Shown here piece by piece: positions 36,144-46,600 of a DNA stretch of 64,000 nucleotides. Positions within the stretch are counted from its first letter, which is position 1. Every line of letters starts with the position of its first letter. The notes below the pieces were generated by a model. It was not told where the DNA came from, did no database searches, and saw nothing but the letters and a program-made list of their open reading frames with translations. Source of the DNA: Couchioplanes caeruleus (lineage in GTDB: Bacteria; Actinomycetota; Actinomycetes; Mycobacteriales; Micromonosporaceae); NCBI RefSeq assembly GCF_023499255.1, contig NZ_CP092183.1, forward strand, positions 2,797,501 through 2,861,500, in the 5' to 3' direction. The translations under genes and the position numbers were made by a program.

Positions 36144-37946
36144 GTGATCCGTACCCATGACGCCGGCAGCCTGCGGGCCGACCACGCCGGCCAGACGGTG
36201 ACGCTCGCCGGGTGGGTGGCCCGCCGGCGCGACCACGGCGGCGTGATCTTCGTCGACCTGCGGGACGCGTCGGGCGTCGTGCAGGTCGTCTTCCGCGAAG
36301 AGGACGCGCACGCGCTGCGCAACGAGTTCTGCGTCAAGGTCACCGGCGAGGTGACCGCGCGGCCCGCCGGCAACGAGAACCCCGAGCTGGCCACCGGCGC
36401 GATCGAGGTCGTCGCCAGCGAGCTGGTCGTGCTCTCCGAGGCCGCGCCGCTGCCGCTGCCCGTCGACGACAACATCGAGGCCGGCGACGACCTGCGCCTG
36501 AAGTACCGCTACCTCGACCTGCGGCGCTCCGGCCCGGCGAAGGCGCTCAAGCTGCGCAGCCGCGCCAACCAGATCGCCCGTGAGGTGCTGCACGCCCGCG
36601 ACTTCAACGAGATCGAGACGCCGACGTTGACGCGGTCGACGCCGGAGGGCGCCCGCGACTTCCTGGTTCCCGTACGCCTGCAGCCCGGCACCTGGTACGC
36701 GCTCCCGCAGTCCCCGCAGCTGTTCAAGCAGCTCCTGATGGTCGCGGGCATGGAGCGGTACTACCAGATCGCCCGCTGCTACCGCGACGAGGACTTCCGC
36801 GCCGACCGGCAGCCCGAGTTCACCCAGCTCGACATCGAGATGTCGTTCGTCACCCAGGACGACATCATCGAGCTCGGCGAGGAGCTCGTGAGCAAGCTGT
36901 GGGGTGAGCTCGCCGGCTACACGGTGCCCACCCCGATCCCGCGGATCACCTGGCACGACGCGATGAACCGGTACGGCTCCGACAAGCCCGACCTGCGTTA
37001 CGGCGTCGAGCTGACCGAGCTCACCGACTACCTGCGCGGCACCGAGTTCCGCGTGTTCGCCGGCGCGATCGACGCGGGCGGCTACGTCGGCGCGGTCGTC
37101 ATGCCGGGCGGCGCCTCGCAGACCCGCAAGGAGCTCGACGGCTGGCAGGACTGGGCCAAGGCCCGCGGCGCCCGCGGCCTGGCGTACGTGGTCCTCGACG
37201 CCGAGACCGGCGAGCCCCGCGGCCCGGTGGCGAAGAACCTGTCGGCCGCACACCTCGCGGGCCTCGCCGACGCGGTCGGCGCCAAGCCCGGCGACGCGGT
37301 CTTCTTCGCCGCGGCGACCGAGCGCCGGGAGGCCCAGGAGCTGCTCGGCGCGGCCCGCATCGAGATCGCCAAGCGCTCCGGCCTGATCGACGAGTCCGCG
37401 TGGGCGTTCTGCTGGGTCGTCGACGCGCCGATGTTCGAGAAGACGGACGAGGGCGGCTGGACGGCCGTGCACCACCCGTTCACCAGCCCCAACGCGGAGT
37501 GGATGGACAATTTCGAGTCCGCGCCGGACCAGGCCCTCGCGTACGCGTACGACATCGTCTGCAACGGCAACGAGATCGGCGGCGGCAGCGTCCGTATCCA
37601 CCGCGCCGACGTGCAGAGCCGCGTCTTCGACCTGCTCGGCATCTCCCCCGAGGAGGCCCAGGACAAGTTCGGCTTCCTCCTCGAGGCCTTCAAGTACGGC
37701 CCGCCCCCGCACGCCGGCATCGCGATCGGCTGGGACCGCACCTGCATGTTGCTCTCGGGCAACGAGTCCATCCGCGAGGTCATCGCCTTCCCGAAGACCC
37801 GCGGCGGCTTCGACCCGCTGACCGGCGCCCCGACGCCGATCACGGCGGAGCAGCGCAAGGAGGCCGGCATCGACGCCAAGGCGAAGGCCGGCGCGGGCAC
37901 ACCGGGCACCGACGGCCAGGCCGTACCGGTGGAACGCTCCAACTGA
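36144..37946 (+). CDS. aspS: Aspartate--tRNA(Asp/Asn) ligase
   Basis: Bacterial-type AspRS (600 aa), a class II aminoacyl-tRNA synthetase. The N-terminal OB-fold anticodon domain starts [33 protein letters not shown] in outline (residues 1-33). Motif 2 is [25 protein letters not shown], and the GAD insertion domain lies between about residues 300 and 400. Motif 3 is [13 protein letters not shown]. Whether it also charges tRNA-Asn cannot be told from this window. GTG 36144 follows GAGGAGAT at 8 bases. The stop overlaps the start of the next gene (TGATG). Confidence 0.96.
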   Translation: MIRTHDAGSLRADHAGQTVTLAGWVARRRDHGGVIFVDLRDASGVVQVVFREEDAHALRNEFCVKVTGEVTARPAGNENPELATGAIEVVASELVVLSEAAPLPLPVDDNIEAGDDLRLKYRYLDLRRSGPAKALKLRSRANQIAREVLHARDFNEIETPTLTRSTPEGARDFLVPVRLQPGTWYALPQSPQLFKQLLMVAGMERYYQIARCYRDEDFRADRQPEFTQLDIEMSFVTQDDIIELGEELVSKLWGELAGYTVPTPIPRITWHDAMNRYGSDKPDLRYGVELTELTDYLRGTEFRVFAGAIDAGGYVGAVVMPGGASQTRKELDGWQDWAKARGARGLAYVVLDAETGEPRGPVAKNLSAAHLAGLADAVGAKPGDAVFFAAATERREAQELLGAARIEIAKRSGLIDESAWAFCWVVDAPMFEKTDEGGWTAVHHPFTSPNAEWMDNFESAPDQALAYAYDIVCNGNEIGGGSVRIHRADVQSRVFDLLGISPEEAQDKFGFLLEAFKYGPPPHAGIAIGWDRTCMLLSGNESIREVIAFPKTRGGFDPLTGAPTPITAEQRKEAGIDAKAKAGAGTPGTDGQAVPVERSN

Positions 37947-39268
37947 TGCGCGCGCTGGTCGTCGGCGCGAGCGGCCACCTCGGCGGAGAGCTGGCACGGC
38001 TCGCGTCGGCGGCCGGCCACGACGTGGTGGGCACGGCCACGACCACGGCGACCGGCTGGACCGCTGTGGACGTCACCGACCGCGCGGCGTTCCTCTCGCT
38101 GGCCGCCTCGGTCCGCCCGCACCTGATCGTCAACACCGCCTACCGTTCGGACAGCTGGGCGATCTGCGCGGACGGCGCCGCGAACGTGGCCCTCGGCGCG
38201 TCCACAGTGGGCGCCCGCCTGGTCCACGTGTCGTCGGACGCCGTGCACGCGGGGCGCCCGGAACCGTACGCCGACGACGACCCCCCGACCCCGATCTATC
38301 CGTATGGCGCGGCCAAGGCGGCGGGGGAGACCGCGGTCGCGGCGATCGACCCGGCGGCCGTCGTCGTCCGCACGTCCCTGATCGTGGGCGACGACCGCAG
38401 CAAACAGGTCCGCCTGGCCCTGGCCCTGGCCACCGGCCGCCGCTCGGGCGCGCTGTTCACCGACGAGATCCGCTGCCCGATCGATGCCACGGACCTGGCC
38501 GCGGCGATTCTCGAACTGGCGGCCTCGGACCACGCGGGGACGATCAATGTGGCCGGCCCCGAGGCGCTGACCCGTGCTGACCTCGGCCGGCTGGTGGCGC
38601 GCTCCCACGGCCTCGACCCCGCTTCGGTTCCGGCGTGCACGACCGCTGAGGGCGGACTGGGCCATCGGCCGGGTTGCATCCGCCTCGACTCGGCCCGGGC
38701 CGCGGGCCTGCTCAGGACGCCGCTGCGCCCGGTGGCGGAGGCGCTCGGACCGCGGAGCCGTCATGATGAGGTCATGCTGGCTGAACCCACCATCGTGGAG
38801 CGCTCCGAGCAGGTGTACGTCGGTCGGCGCGAGTCGATCACCATGACCGAGTTCGCCCGGGTGGCCGATCATCTGCCCGGGATGTTCGGGTGGCTGGGGG
38901 AGCGGGGCGTCGCGCCGGCCGGGGCGCCGTTCTTCCGGTACCGGGTGATCGACATGTCGGCGGAGCTGGTGGTCGAGGCGGGCATTCCGCTGAGTGCGCC
39001 GATCGAGGTGGTCGAGCCGGTGTTCGTCGACGTGCTGCCCGCCGGGCGGTACGCGACCGTGACGCACGTCGGGCACCCGGACGAGCTGATGGGGGTCACC
39101 GCGAGCCTGCTGGACTGGGCTCAGCGGCGCGGGCTGGAGTGGGACCGTACGCCGACGCCCGAGGGTGAGGTGTGGGGCGCCCGGCTGGAGGTGCTGCGGA
39201 CCGATCCGGCCGTGGAGCCCGACATGCACAAGTGGGAGACCACGCTGCTGTTCAAGCTGGCCGGCTGA
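37946..39268 (+). CDS. NAD(P)-dependent sugar-nucleotide reductase (RmlD-like) fused to a GyrI-like effector-binding domain
   Basis: One uninterrupted frame of 440 aa. Residues 1-275 are an extended SDR resembling dTDP-4-dehydrorhamnose reductase: Rossmann start [37 protein letters not shown] and the catalytic YxxxK in YPYGAAKAAGE. Residues about 277-440 are a GyrI-like (AraC effector-binding) domain: IVERSEQVYVGRRESITM, FFRYRVIDMSAELVVEAGIPL, and ending HKWETTLLFKLAG. No stop separates them. ATG 38774 could start the second part as an independent protein, so either a true fusion or two genes merged by loss of a stop is possible. ATG 37946 overlaps the aspS stop. Confidence 0.75.
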   Translation: MRALVVGASGHLGGELARLASAAGHDVVGTATTTATGWTAVDVTDRAAFLSLAASVRPHLIVNTAYRSDSWAICADGAANVALGASTVGARLVHVSSDAVHAGRPEPYADDDPPTPIYPYGAAKAAGETAVAAIDPAAVVVRTSLIVGDDRSKQVRLALALATGRRSGALFTDEIRCPIDATDLAAAILELAASDHAGTINVAGPEALTRADLGRLVARSHGLDPASVPACTTAEGGLGHRPGCIRLDSARAAGLLRTPLRPVAEALGPRSRHDEVMLAEPTIVERSEQVYVGRRESITMTEFARVADHLPGMFGWLGERGVAPAGAPFFRYRVIDMSAELVVEAGIPLSAPIEVVEPVFVDVLPAGRYATVTHVGHPDELMGVTASLLDWAQRRGLEWDRTPTPEGEVWGARLEVLRTDPAVEPDMHKWETTLLFKLAG

Positions 39269-39734
39269 CGATCAGCCGCATGGCCGGGTCGGGCGTACGG
39301 CGGAACCCCAGCGACGCGTAGAGCGGTTCGCCGTCCCGCGAGGCGCGCAGGTCGACGGCGCGGATGCCGCGGCGGGCGTACCAGTCGATGAGTGCGGTCA
39401 TGCAGGCGCGGGAGTAGCCGCGGCGGCGGTACGACGGTTCCGTCGCGACGCTGTAGACGTACCCCCGGAGCCCGGTCGGGTCGGACGGGTTCGGGAGGCG
39501 CTGATCCACCGCGCCCACGACGCAGGCCGCGAGACCGGGTGCGTCGGGGCGGTCGACGACGAACGCGGCGAGGTTGCCGTCCGGGTCGGCGAGCTGCCGT
39601 TGCAGGAGCGCGCGGCCGACGTCCAGCCACTCGCCGGCGGGGCTGGGGGTGTCGCGCATCGAGTCGAGCATGACCTTGCGCAGCCGCATCAGCTCGGTGG
39701 AGTCCGCCGGTCCCGCCTGCCTCGTCTCGATCAT
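39252..39734 (-). CDS. GNAT-family N-acetyltransferase
   Basis: A 160-aa acetyltransferase of the GNAT fold. The acetyl-CoA binding motif A is VYSVATEPSYRRRGYSRACMTALIDWYARRG (the RRRGYS pyrophosphate loop is clear), preceded by AAFVVD and AACVVGAVD strands, and followed by VDLRASRDGEPLYASLGFRR, typical of the end of the fold. The acceptor substrate is unknown. ATG 39734 is preferred to longer starts lying in the shared regulatory spacer. It is divergent from the ArsR gene, whose operator lies 12 bases upstream of this start, so it may be co-regulated. Its stop overlaps the convergent neighbour by 17 bases. Confidence 0.85.
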   Translation of the reverse strand: MIETRQAGPADSTELMRLRKVMLDSMRDTPSPAGEWLDVGRALLQRQLADPDGNLAAFVVDRPDAPGLAACVVGAVDQRLPNPSDPTGLRGYVYSVATEPSYRRRGYSRACMTALIDWYARRGIRAVDLRASRDGEPLYASLGFRRTPDPAMRLIVSRPA

Positions 39735-39746
39735 GACCACATCCTT

Positions 39747-39785
39747 GCACAGAAGGCTTGCACAATTTCTGTGCATAGGTATTGT
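39747..39785 (+). promoter_or_regulatory. Operator and promoter between the GNAT and ArsR genes
   Basis: TGCACA-N5-TGTGCA (39759-39775) is a perfect 6+6 palindrome. A further TGCACA lies at 39746, and GCACAGAA (39747-39754) is repeated in inverse at 39767-39774. The palindrome overlaps a promoter read as TTGCAC (39758-39763), 16-base spacer, TATTGT (39780-39785), which ends 7 bases before the arsR ATG. This fits autorepression by the ArsR protein. Confidence 0.65.
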
Positions 39786-39792
39786 GCTCGTT

Positions 39793-40353
39793 ATGGAACA
39801 GCGTGAGGTCCACCTCGATGCCAAGCAGATCCGCGTGCTCGCTCACCCGCTGCGGTTCCGGCTGCTGGGCCGGCTGCGCCTGGACGGGCCGGCCACCGCG
39901 ACCCGGCTGGCGCAGGCACTGGACACCAACACCGGGGCGACGAGCTATCACCTGCGGCAGCTCGCCGACGCGGGTCTCGTCGTCGAGGAGGAGCGGCCCG
40001 GCGGCGGCCGGGAACGGTGGTGGCGCTCCGCGCACGAGGTCTCGAGCTGGCAGCGCGACAACTACACCGGCGACGCCGACGCGACCGCCGCGTCCGACTG
40101 GCTCGAGAGCCGCGCGCTGGAGACGATGGTCGAGCGCGCCGAGGCCTGGCAGCGTGCCCGTGACGACGAGTCCCCCGAGTGGCGTCAGGCCGCCAACTTC
40201 GCCGACCACTGGCTGGACCTGTCCCCGGACCAGATGAACGACTTGCAGGCCGAGCTCGCCGCGGTCGTCGAGCGCTACCGCGAGGCCGGTCCGGCACCGG
40301 GCGCGCGGCAGGTCGTCTTCTTCATGTACGGCATGCCGAGGGTCGACAAGTGA
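39793..40353 (+). CDS. ArsR-family (HTH_20) transcriptional regulator
   Basis: A 186-aa winged-helix regulator. The DNA-binding domain occupies residues 5-75: QIRVLAHPLRFRLLGRLRLDG, TRLAQALDTNTGATSYHLRQLADAGLV, then the wing EERPGGGRERWW. The C-terminal ~100 residues are helical (SDWLESRALETMVERAEAWQRARDDES) and no metal-binding cysteine motif is present, so the effector is probably not a metal. ATG 39793 has no Shine-Dalgarno and sits 7 bases after a -10, consistent with a leaderless mRNA. The stop overlaps the GTG of the following MFS gene by 4 bases, so the two form an operon and the regulator probably controls this exporter. Confidence 0.88.
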   Translation: MEQREVHLDAKQIRVLAHPLRFRLLGRLRLDGPATATRLAQALDTNTGATSYHLRQLADAGLVVEEERPGGGRERWWRSAHEVSSWQRDNYTGDADATAASDWLESRALETMVERAEAWQRARDDESPEWRQAANFADHWLDLSPDQMNDLQAELAAVVERYREAGPAPGARQVVFFMYGMPRVDK

Positions 40354-41615
40354 CCGCCGACCAGGCGCGCCGCCGCTTCCTCGTGCTGATCGCCCTGCGC
40401 TGGCTGCCGGTGGGCCTGATGATCCCGGTGATCGTCCTGCTCCCGCTGGAACGCGGGCTGACCCTGGCCCAGTACGGGTCGGCCGCGGCCCTGCAGGGCA
40501 TCACCGTGCTGCTTCTCGAGCTGCCGACCGGCGGCCTGTCCGACGCGTTGGGTCGCCGGCCCGTGCTGCTCCTGGCCGGCGCCGTCGACATCGCCGCGCT
40601 CATGCTGCTCACAGTGGCCGACTCGGTCGCGCTCTTCGTCGTCTTCTACGTCCTGCAGGGCGTCTACCGTGCGCTCGACAGCGGACCCCTCGAAGCCTGG
40701 TACGTCGACCACGCGCTGGCCGCGGACGACCGGGCGGACATCGAGACCGGGCTGAGCCGCAGCGGCGCGGTGCTCGGCGTCGCCATCGCGGCCGGCGCCC
40801 TCATCACCGGCGGCCTGGTCGCCCTCGGCCCGATCGGCCCGGTCACCGCGCTGAGCCTGCCCGTGTACGTCGCCCTGGCGCTGCAGATCGTCTCCATGGT
40901 CGCGGTGGCGATGCTGATGACCGAGGAGCGCCCGGGCCGGGGCCTCGCCGCGCTGGCCGCCTCCGTCCGCGGGGTCCCGGCGGCCGTCGGGGGAGCGCTG
41001 CGGCTGCTGCGCCGCTCCCGCGTCATCGTGGCGCTGGTCGCGGTGGAGGTCTTCTGGGGCTTCGGCATGATCACTTTCGAGAGCCTGACCCCCGTACGCC
41101 TGGCCGACGTGCTGGGCGACCCCACCGAGGCGTCGGCGCTGATGGGCCCGGTCGGCTCGGCGGCCTGGCTCGCCTCCGCCGCCGGGGCCGCGCTGGTCCC
41201 GTTGCTCGCCCGCCGGATCGGCGCGCCCTGGACCGGCTTCACCCTGCGGATCCTGCAGGGGCTGACCGTCGTCGGCATGGCCGTGTTCGCGGGTCCGGTG
41301 GGCGTCGTCGCGGCGTTCCTGATCTGCTACACCGTCCACGGCGCCGCGTCCCCGGTCCACAACGGACTGCTGCACCGGCAGGTCGACGGCCCGTACCGGG
41401 CGAGCCTGCTCTCGCTGAACTCGATGGTCGGTCAGCCCGCCGGCGCGCTCGGCCTGGTCGTCCTGACGGCGGTCGCCGCGCACGTGAGCCTCGTGGCGGC
41501 ACTGCTGCTGGGTGCCGCGGTGCTGGCGGCCGCCGCGCCGCTGTACCTGGTCGGGCGGCGGGCCACGCCGGAAACCGTGGCGGCCGGGCCGCAGGAGGTC
41601 GTACCCGCGCCGTGA
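40350..41615 (+). CDS. MFS transporter
   Basis: A 421-aa major facilitator with 12 predicted helices. Signature A appears as GGLSDALGRRPVLLLAG after helix 2, and the second half has LARRIGAPWTGFTL. No substrate can be inferred. GTG 40350 overlaps the arsR stop by 4 bases (GTGA), so it is translationally coupled to its likely regulator and should be induced when that ArsR protein releases the TGCACA palindrome. No terminator is evident; 71 bases separate it from a small membrane-protein gene. Confidence 0.88.
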   Translation: MTADQARRRFLVLIALRWLPVGLMIPVIVLLPLERGLTLAQYGSAAALQGITVLLLELPTGGLSDALGRRPVLLLAGAVDIAALMLLTVADSVALFVVFYVLQGVYRALDSGPLEAWYVDHALAADDRADIETGLSRSGAVLGVAIAAGALITGGLVALGPIGPVTALSLPVYVALALQIVSMVAVAMLMTEERPGRGLAALAASVRGVPAAVGGALRLLRRSRVIVALVAVEVFWGFGMITFESLTPVRLADVLGDPTEASALMGPVGSAAWLASAAGAALVPLLARRIGAPWTGFTLRILQGLTVVGMAVFAGPVGVVAAFLICYTVHGAASPVHNGLLHRQVDGPYRASLLSLNSMVGQPAGALGLVVLTAVAAHVSLVAALLLGAAVLAAAAPLYLVGRRATPETVAAGPQEVVPAP

Positions 41616-41686
41616 TGGGGTTTGCGCGCGACCAGCACCCGGGTATGAGCGGGCCAAGTGCTCTCACCCCCCACATGGAGGACCCC

Positions 41687-41896
41687 ATGCTCGCGATCGC
41701 CGCGGCCGTCGTCTTCGGTATCTACCTGCTTCTCGACCTGTTCGACGTGAAGACGACCGATCTGTTCAACTTCCCCACCTTCGCCTCGCTGGGCCTGCTG
41801 CTGCTCTCGCTCTACCTCGCCGGCGTCGGCAGTGGCCCGCGCTCCGGCTCGGGCAGTGGCCGCCGCTTCTACGGCCGGCGCCCCGGCCGCGGCTGA
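41687..41896 (+). CDS. Small membrane protein (69 aa)
   Basis: A 69-aa protein with two hydrophobic segments (about residues 1-17 and 31-47), separated by LFDVKTTDLFNFPTF, and a Gly/Ser/Arg-rich basic tail ending RRPGRG. I do not recognise it. ATG 41687 is chosen because GGAGG (41677-41681) is 5 bases upstream; ATG 41675 is too close to any ribosome site. Third codon positions agree with coding. It sits just upstream of rarA but rarA appears to have its own -10, so they need not be linked. Confidence 0.65.
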   Translation: MLAIAAAVVFGIYLLLDLFDVKTTDLFNFPTFASLGLLLLSLYLAGVGSGPRSGSGSGRRFYGRRPGRG

Positions 41897-41974
41897 CGAA
41901 CCGCGTACCATCCCGGCCCGCCCGCAAACGGTGCATTTCCGGCACCGGAGGGCGGGCCGGTACTGTCGGTGCCG

Positions 41975-43618
41975 ATGGATTTCGACGGACTCTTCCCCCT
42001 GGACAGGCCCGGCGGCGTCCGCACCGCGTCGCCGGCCGGTGCGGAGTCCGGCCTCACCCGTCCGACGGCCGACTCGCCGCTGCCGGTGCGCATGCGCCCG
42101 GCCGGCATCGACGAGCTCGTCGGCCAGCGCCACCTGCTCGCCCCCGGCGCCCCGCTGCGTCAGCTCGTCACCGGCACCACCCCGATGTCGGTCATCCTGT
42201 GGGGCCCGCCCGGCACCGGCAAGACCACGATCGCGCACCTCGTCGCCGCGGCCACCGACCGCACGTTCGTGGCCATGTCCGCCCTGACCGCCGGGGTCAA
42301 GGACGTCCGCGCCGTCATCGACACCGCCCGCCGCGAACGCCGCGCCGGCGGGCCGCCCACGGTGCTGTTCATCGACGAGGTGCACCGCTTCAGCAAGACG
42401 CAGCAGGACTCGCTGCTGGCCGCCGTCGAGGACCGTACGGTCACGCTGCTCGCGGCCACCACGGAGAACCCGTACTTCTCGGTCATCTCCCCGCTGCTCT
42501 CCCGCTGCGTGCTGCTCACGCTGCAGGCGCTCGACGAGGACGACGTACGCCGCCTCATCCGCCGCGCGGTCACCGACGAGCGCGGCCTGGGCGGCGCGGT
42601 CACGCTCTCCACGGAAGCCGAAGATCATCTCGTACGTCTGGCAGGCGGCGACGTCCGCAAGGCGCTGACGGCGCTCGAGGCGGCGGCCGCGTCCGCGACG
42701 GCCCAGGGCGCCACCGGGATCGACCTCGCCACGGCGGAGAAGGCGGTCGACGTCGCCGCCGTGCGCTACGACCGTGACGGCGACGCCCACTACGACGTGA
42801 CCAGCGCGTTCATCAAGAGCATGCGCGGCTCGGACCCGGACGCGGCCCTGCACTGGCTGGCCCGCATGCTCGTGGCCGGCGAGGACCCCCGCTTCATCGC
42901 CCGCCGTATCGTCATCTTCGCCAGCGAGGACGTCGGCATGGCGGACCCGCAGGCCCTGCTCGTGGCGACCGCCGCGGCCCAGGCCGTGCAGTCGGTCGGC
43001 CTGCCGGAGGCCCAGCTCAACCTGGCACAGGCCGTGGTGCACCTGGCCACGGCCCCCAAGTCCAACACCGTCACGACCGCCATCTCCGCCGCGATCGCCG
43101 ACGTCCGCGCAGGCCGCGGCGGTCCGGTCCCGCCCCACCTGCGCGACGCCCACTACCCGGGCTCCCGCGGCCTCGGGCACGGCAAGGGCTACCGCTATCC
43201 ACACGACGACCCCAGGGGAGTTGTGAGGCAGCAGTACGTGCCGGATGATCTGATCGGCGCGGACTACTACACCCCGACCGACCACGGTGCCGAACGCGCG
43301 GTGGCGGAGCGTTTGCCCCGGCTCCGCAAAATCGTCCGGGGCGGTGCGGCCGCCTCCGTCGCGGATGCTTCCGGCGCCTCGAGCGCTTCCGGGGGCCCGG
43401 GTGCCTCGGGTGCCTCGGGTGCTGCGGGTGCTTCCGTGGCCTCGGGTGCCTCGGGTGCCTACCGGGCCTCGGGCGTTGCGGCGTCGCCTGGCGCCGGGTC
43501 GGCCGGACCGCCGGACGATCCTCGCGCCGCCGCGGGGGCGACGGGTTCGGCCGGGACTTCCTCCGAAGTCCCGGAGCGTGACGACAGCGGCACAGCCGCC
43601 GGAGAGGACCAGCCGTGA
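41975..43618 (+). CDS. rarA: Replication-associated recombination ATPase RarA (MgsA)
   Basis: A 547-aa AAA+ ATPase of the RarA/MgsA/WRNIP1 family acting at stalled replication forks. Walker A is GPPGTGKTT, Walker B is [14 protein letters not shown], sensor 1 is [11 protein letters not shown], and the arginine finger lies in PLLSRC. The tetramerisation domain follows ([36 protein letters not shown]). Family proteins end near [21 protein letters not shown]...[10 protein letters not shown]. The ~95 residues after that are an Ala/Ser/Gly-rich extension seen in few homologues. ATG 41975 (after in-frame GTG 41969) has TACTGT 8 bases upstream, so probably leaderless. The stop overlaps the next gene by 4 bases. 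Confidence 0.92.
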   Translation: MDFDGLFPLDRPGGVRTASPAGAESGLTRPTADSPLPVRMRPAGIDELVGQRHLLAPGAPLRQLVTGTTPMSVILWGPPGTGKTTIAHLVAAATDRTFVAMSALTAGVKDVRAVIDTARRERRAGGPPTVLFIDEVHRFSKTQQDSLLAAVEDRTVTLLAATTENPYFSVISPLLSRCVLLTLQALDEDDVRRLIRRAVTDERGLGGAVTLSTEAEDHLVRLAGGDVRKALTALEAAAASATAQGATGIDLATAEKAVDVAAVRYDRDGDAHYDVTSAFIKSMRGSDPDAALHWLARMLVAGEDPRFIARRIVIFASEDVGMADPQALLVATAAAQAVQSVGLPEAQLNLAQAVVHLATAPKSNTVTTAISAAIADVRAGRGGPVPPHLRDAHYPGSRGLGHGKGYRYPHDDPRGVVRQQYVPDDLIGADYYTPTDHGAERAVAERLPRLRKIVRGGAAASVADASGASSASGGPGASGASGAAGASVASGASGAYRASGVAASPGAGSAGPPDDPRAAAGATGSAGTSSEVPERDDSGTAAGEDQP

Positions 43619-46600
43619 GCAGGCGCGGTGCCGAGCCTGACGACTACGACGACCAGCGCGCCGAACAAACCGGCCGCGGTCGCCGCCTGTTCGGACGCGG
43701 CCGCCCCGAACCGGTCGAGCCGCAGGAGATCTCCGGCGAGGAGACCGGCTGGCTCGACGACCTGCGTACGGCCAAGGAGCAGGGCGGCGCGATCGGCCCC
43801 GGCACGGCACCCGGCGAGGGCCGCACCAGCAAGAGCGGCCGCACCGCCCCCGGCCCGGACGACCCGGCCGCCAACGACCCGTTCCCGGCCCTGCCGACCT
43901 CGGCACCGCCCGCCTCCCGGCCGTCCTCCGGCGTACCCATGCCGGCACCCCGCTCACCCGCCGGGCCCCCGTCGCCGCGAGGCACCCGGGGCGCGGCCGC
44001 GCCAGGTTCGCCTGCCGGTCCCCGAGGCGGCGCCGCGCCTGGGCCCGCCGCCGGTCCTCGAGGTGGGGCTGCGCCGGGGCCTGCCGCCGGCCCTCGAGGC
44101 GGCGCCGCGCCGGGCCCTGCCGCCGGTCCTCGAGGTGACGCCGCGCCGGGGCCGGCTGGCGGTCCGCGGAGCGCGGCGGGCGCTGCCATGCCCGGTTCGC
44201 CGGCTGAGCCACCGTTCGCGGCCGGCCCGCGGGGCGCCGCTGTGCCGGGGTCGGCCGGCCGGCCCGGCATGCCCCCGCCGCAGGGCCCGCGCGGAGCCGC
44301 CCCGCCTCCCGCGCAGGGCGGCCCTCGAGGCGCCGCCACGCCACCCGGGCAGGACCCCCGAGGCACCGCACCGCGCCCCGGCCGCCGTGCCGCGCCCGAC
44401 ACCGATGGACCGGCACCCGGCCAGGGCCGCCGGCAGATCGACCCGCAACGAGCCGGCGGCGTGCCGCCCGGTTCCTTCCCGCCACCCGGCTCCCCGGCGA
44501 CCCCCGGCTATTCCACCGGCGGGTTCCCGGCTGCCCGGCCGGCCTCCGGCGTCCCGGCCTCGGGCAACGCCCCGGAGGTCCCGGTCGCCCGGCCGACCTC
44601 ACCGGCACCACCCGCCGGCCGCCACGAGACACCGCCCGCCGGCCGCCGCGGCATGCCGCCGCAGGGCCCGCTACCGGGCCGCCCGGTCTCACCCACCGGG
44701 CGCGGCTCCCGCCACCTCGACGACGCCCCCCGCCAGCCCGGACACGCCGCCCCGCCGCCCACCGGCACCGGCACCGGCCCGATCCCGTCCGGCCGCACCG
44801 GTCAGGTGCCGCCCGGTGGAACGGGCCCGATCCCGTCGGGTCGTGCCGGTCAGGTGCCGCCCGGTGGAACGGGCCCGATCCCGTCGGGTCGTGCCGGTCG
44901 GTCCGGTCCTGTGCCGCGCGGTGGCCATGCCGCGCCGGACCAGGTGGGTGGCCACGCGGCTCCCGACCAGGTCGGCGGCTTCACGACCGGCGGACGCCGC
45001 GGCCCCGGCCCGGCGCCGTCCGGTCCCGCGGGCCGGCACGAGAGCCCGGCCGCGCCCGCGGGCCGGCACGAGAGTCCCGGCGCCCCGGCGGGCCGGCACG
45101 ACGGCCCGGGCAGCCCCGCAGGGCGGCACGAGGGCCCCGGTGGCCCCGGACCGGTGGGCCGGCATGAGACCGGCGGCGGTGCCGCGCGCCCGGTGAGCGG
45201 CGCCAGCCGTCCCGTCTCCGCCATCCCCGGTGCGGACGGGCCGTCGTTCGGTTCGCGCAACACCGGTGCCGCCGGCCGGGCCCGCCCCGACGGTCACCCC
45301 GGCGAGCAGAGCGGCCGGCACGGACGCCCGGACGCCCAGGAGGAGCCGGGTACGGGCTTCGGCCGCCACACCGGCCCGCTGCCGTCCGGCCGCACCGGCC
45401 CCACGCCGGACCGCCGCGGGCAGGGACCCGGCGGCACCGGCCCCATCACGCCACCGGCGCGCGCGTCGGCGGCGGTCGTCCCGCCCGTCGTCCCCGGCCG
45501 TGAGGGCGTACGCAGCCCCGCCGTCCCCGGCCGCGCCGGCGCCATGGCCGGCAGCACGTCCGGAGTGATCGGCACGACCGGCCAGATCGCGCAGGCCGGC
45601 GCCCGTACGCCCGGAGCACCCCCGCGAGGCACGGGACGGGTCGCCCGCCCCGGCCAGCCGCCCCAGAACCAGCCCGGCGCCCGCCCCACCCCTGACCAGC
45701 CCGGCCGTCCAGGGCCCGACCAGCCCGGCCGTCCCGGCGCGGCGCAGCCCGGCCACCCCGGTTCTGAGCAGCCCGGCCGTCCCGGCGCGGCGCAGCCCGG
45801 CCATCCCGGTTCTGAGCAGCCCGGCCGTCCCGGCGCGCCGCAAACCGGTCGTCCGGCGCCCGAGCAGCCCGGTCGTACCGGTGCGGTGCCGCCCGGCCGT
45901 GCCGTTCCCGGCCAGCCGCCCCAGAACCAGCCGGGTGGCCGCCCGGCTCCGGGTCGCGCCACCCCCGGCGGTCCCGTACCGGGTCAGCAGACCGGTCAGC
46001 GACCCGGCCCGCAGACCGGTCGAGCGGTGGCGGGCCGAGCCGTCCCCGGACAACCCGCCGGCCCCGGCATGCCCGGCGGCGTGGCCGGCCCTGGTATGCC
46101 CGCCGGAATGGCCGGTCCCGGCATGCCCACCGACGTGGCGGGACCGGGTGCTCCCGGCCGCGCCCCCGTGACGCCCACCGGCCCGGACGGCACCGGCCCG
46201 TTGCCGGGCACCGCCTCCCGACGCGGCGGCGCGGGCAGTGCCGGTCCGGTCTCGGGTGTTCCCGGCCGGCGCGGCGGCGCAGGTAGTGCCGGTCCGGTCT
46301 CGGGTGTTCCCGGCCGGCGCGGCGGCGCAGGTAGTGCCGGTCCGGTCTCGGGTGTTCCCGGCCGGCGCGGCGGCGCGGGCAGTGCCGGCCCGGTCTCCGG
46401 CGTTCCCGCCCGGCAAGGCGGCCCTGGCGCCCCCGGCCCGGTCTCCGGCGTTCCCGGCCGGGTCTCCGGCGCTTCCGGGCCCGTCTCCGGCGCCCCCGGC
46501 CGCCGCGGAATCGCGGGCAGCGCGGGCCCCGTGTCCGGTGCCCCCGCCGACGCCCCGCCCGGCCGCCCGGCCGCCGAACCCACCGGCCGCCGCGGCACCG

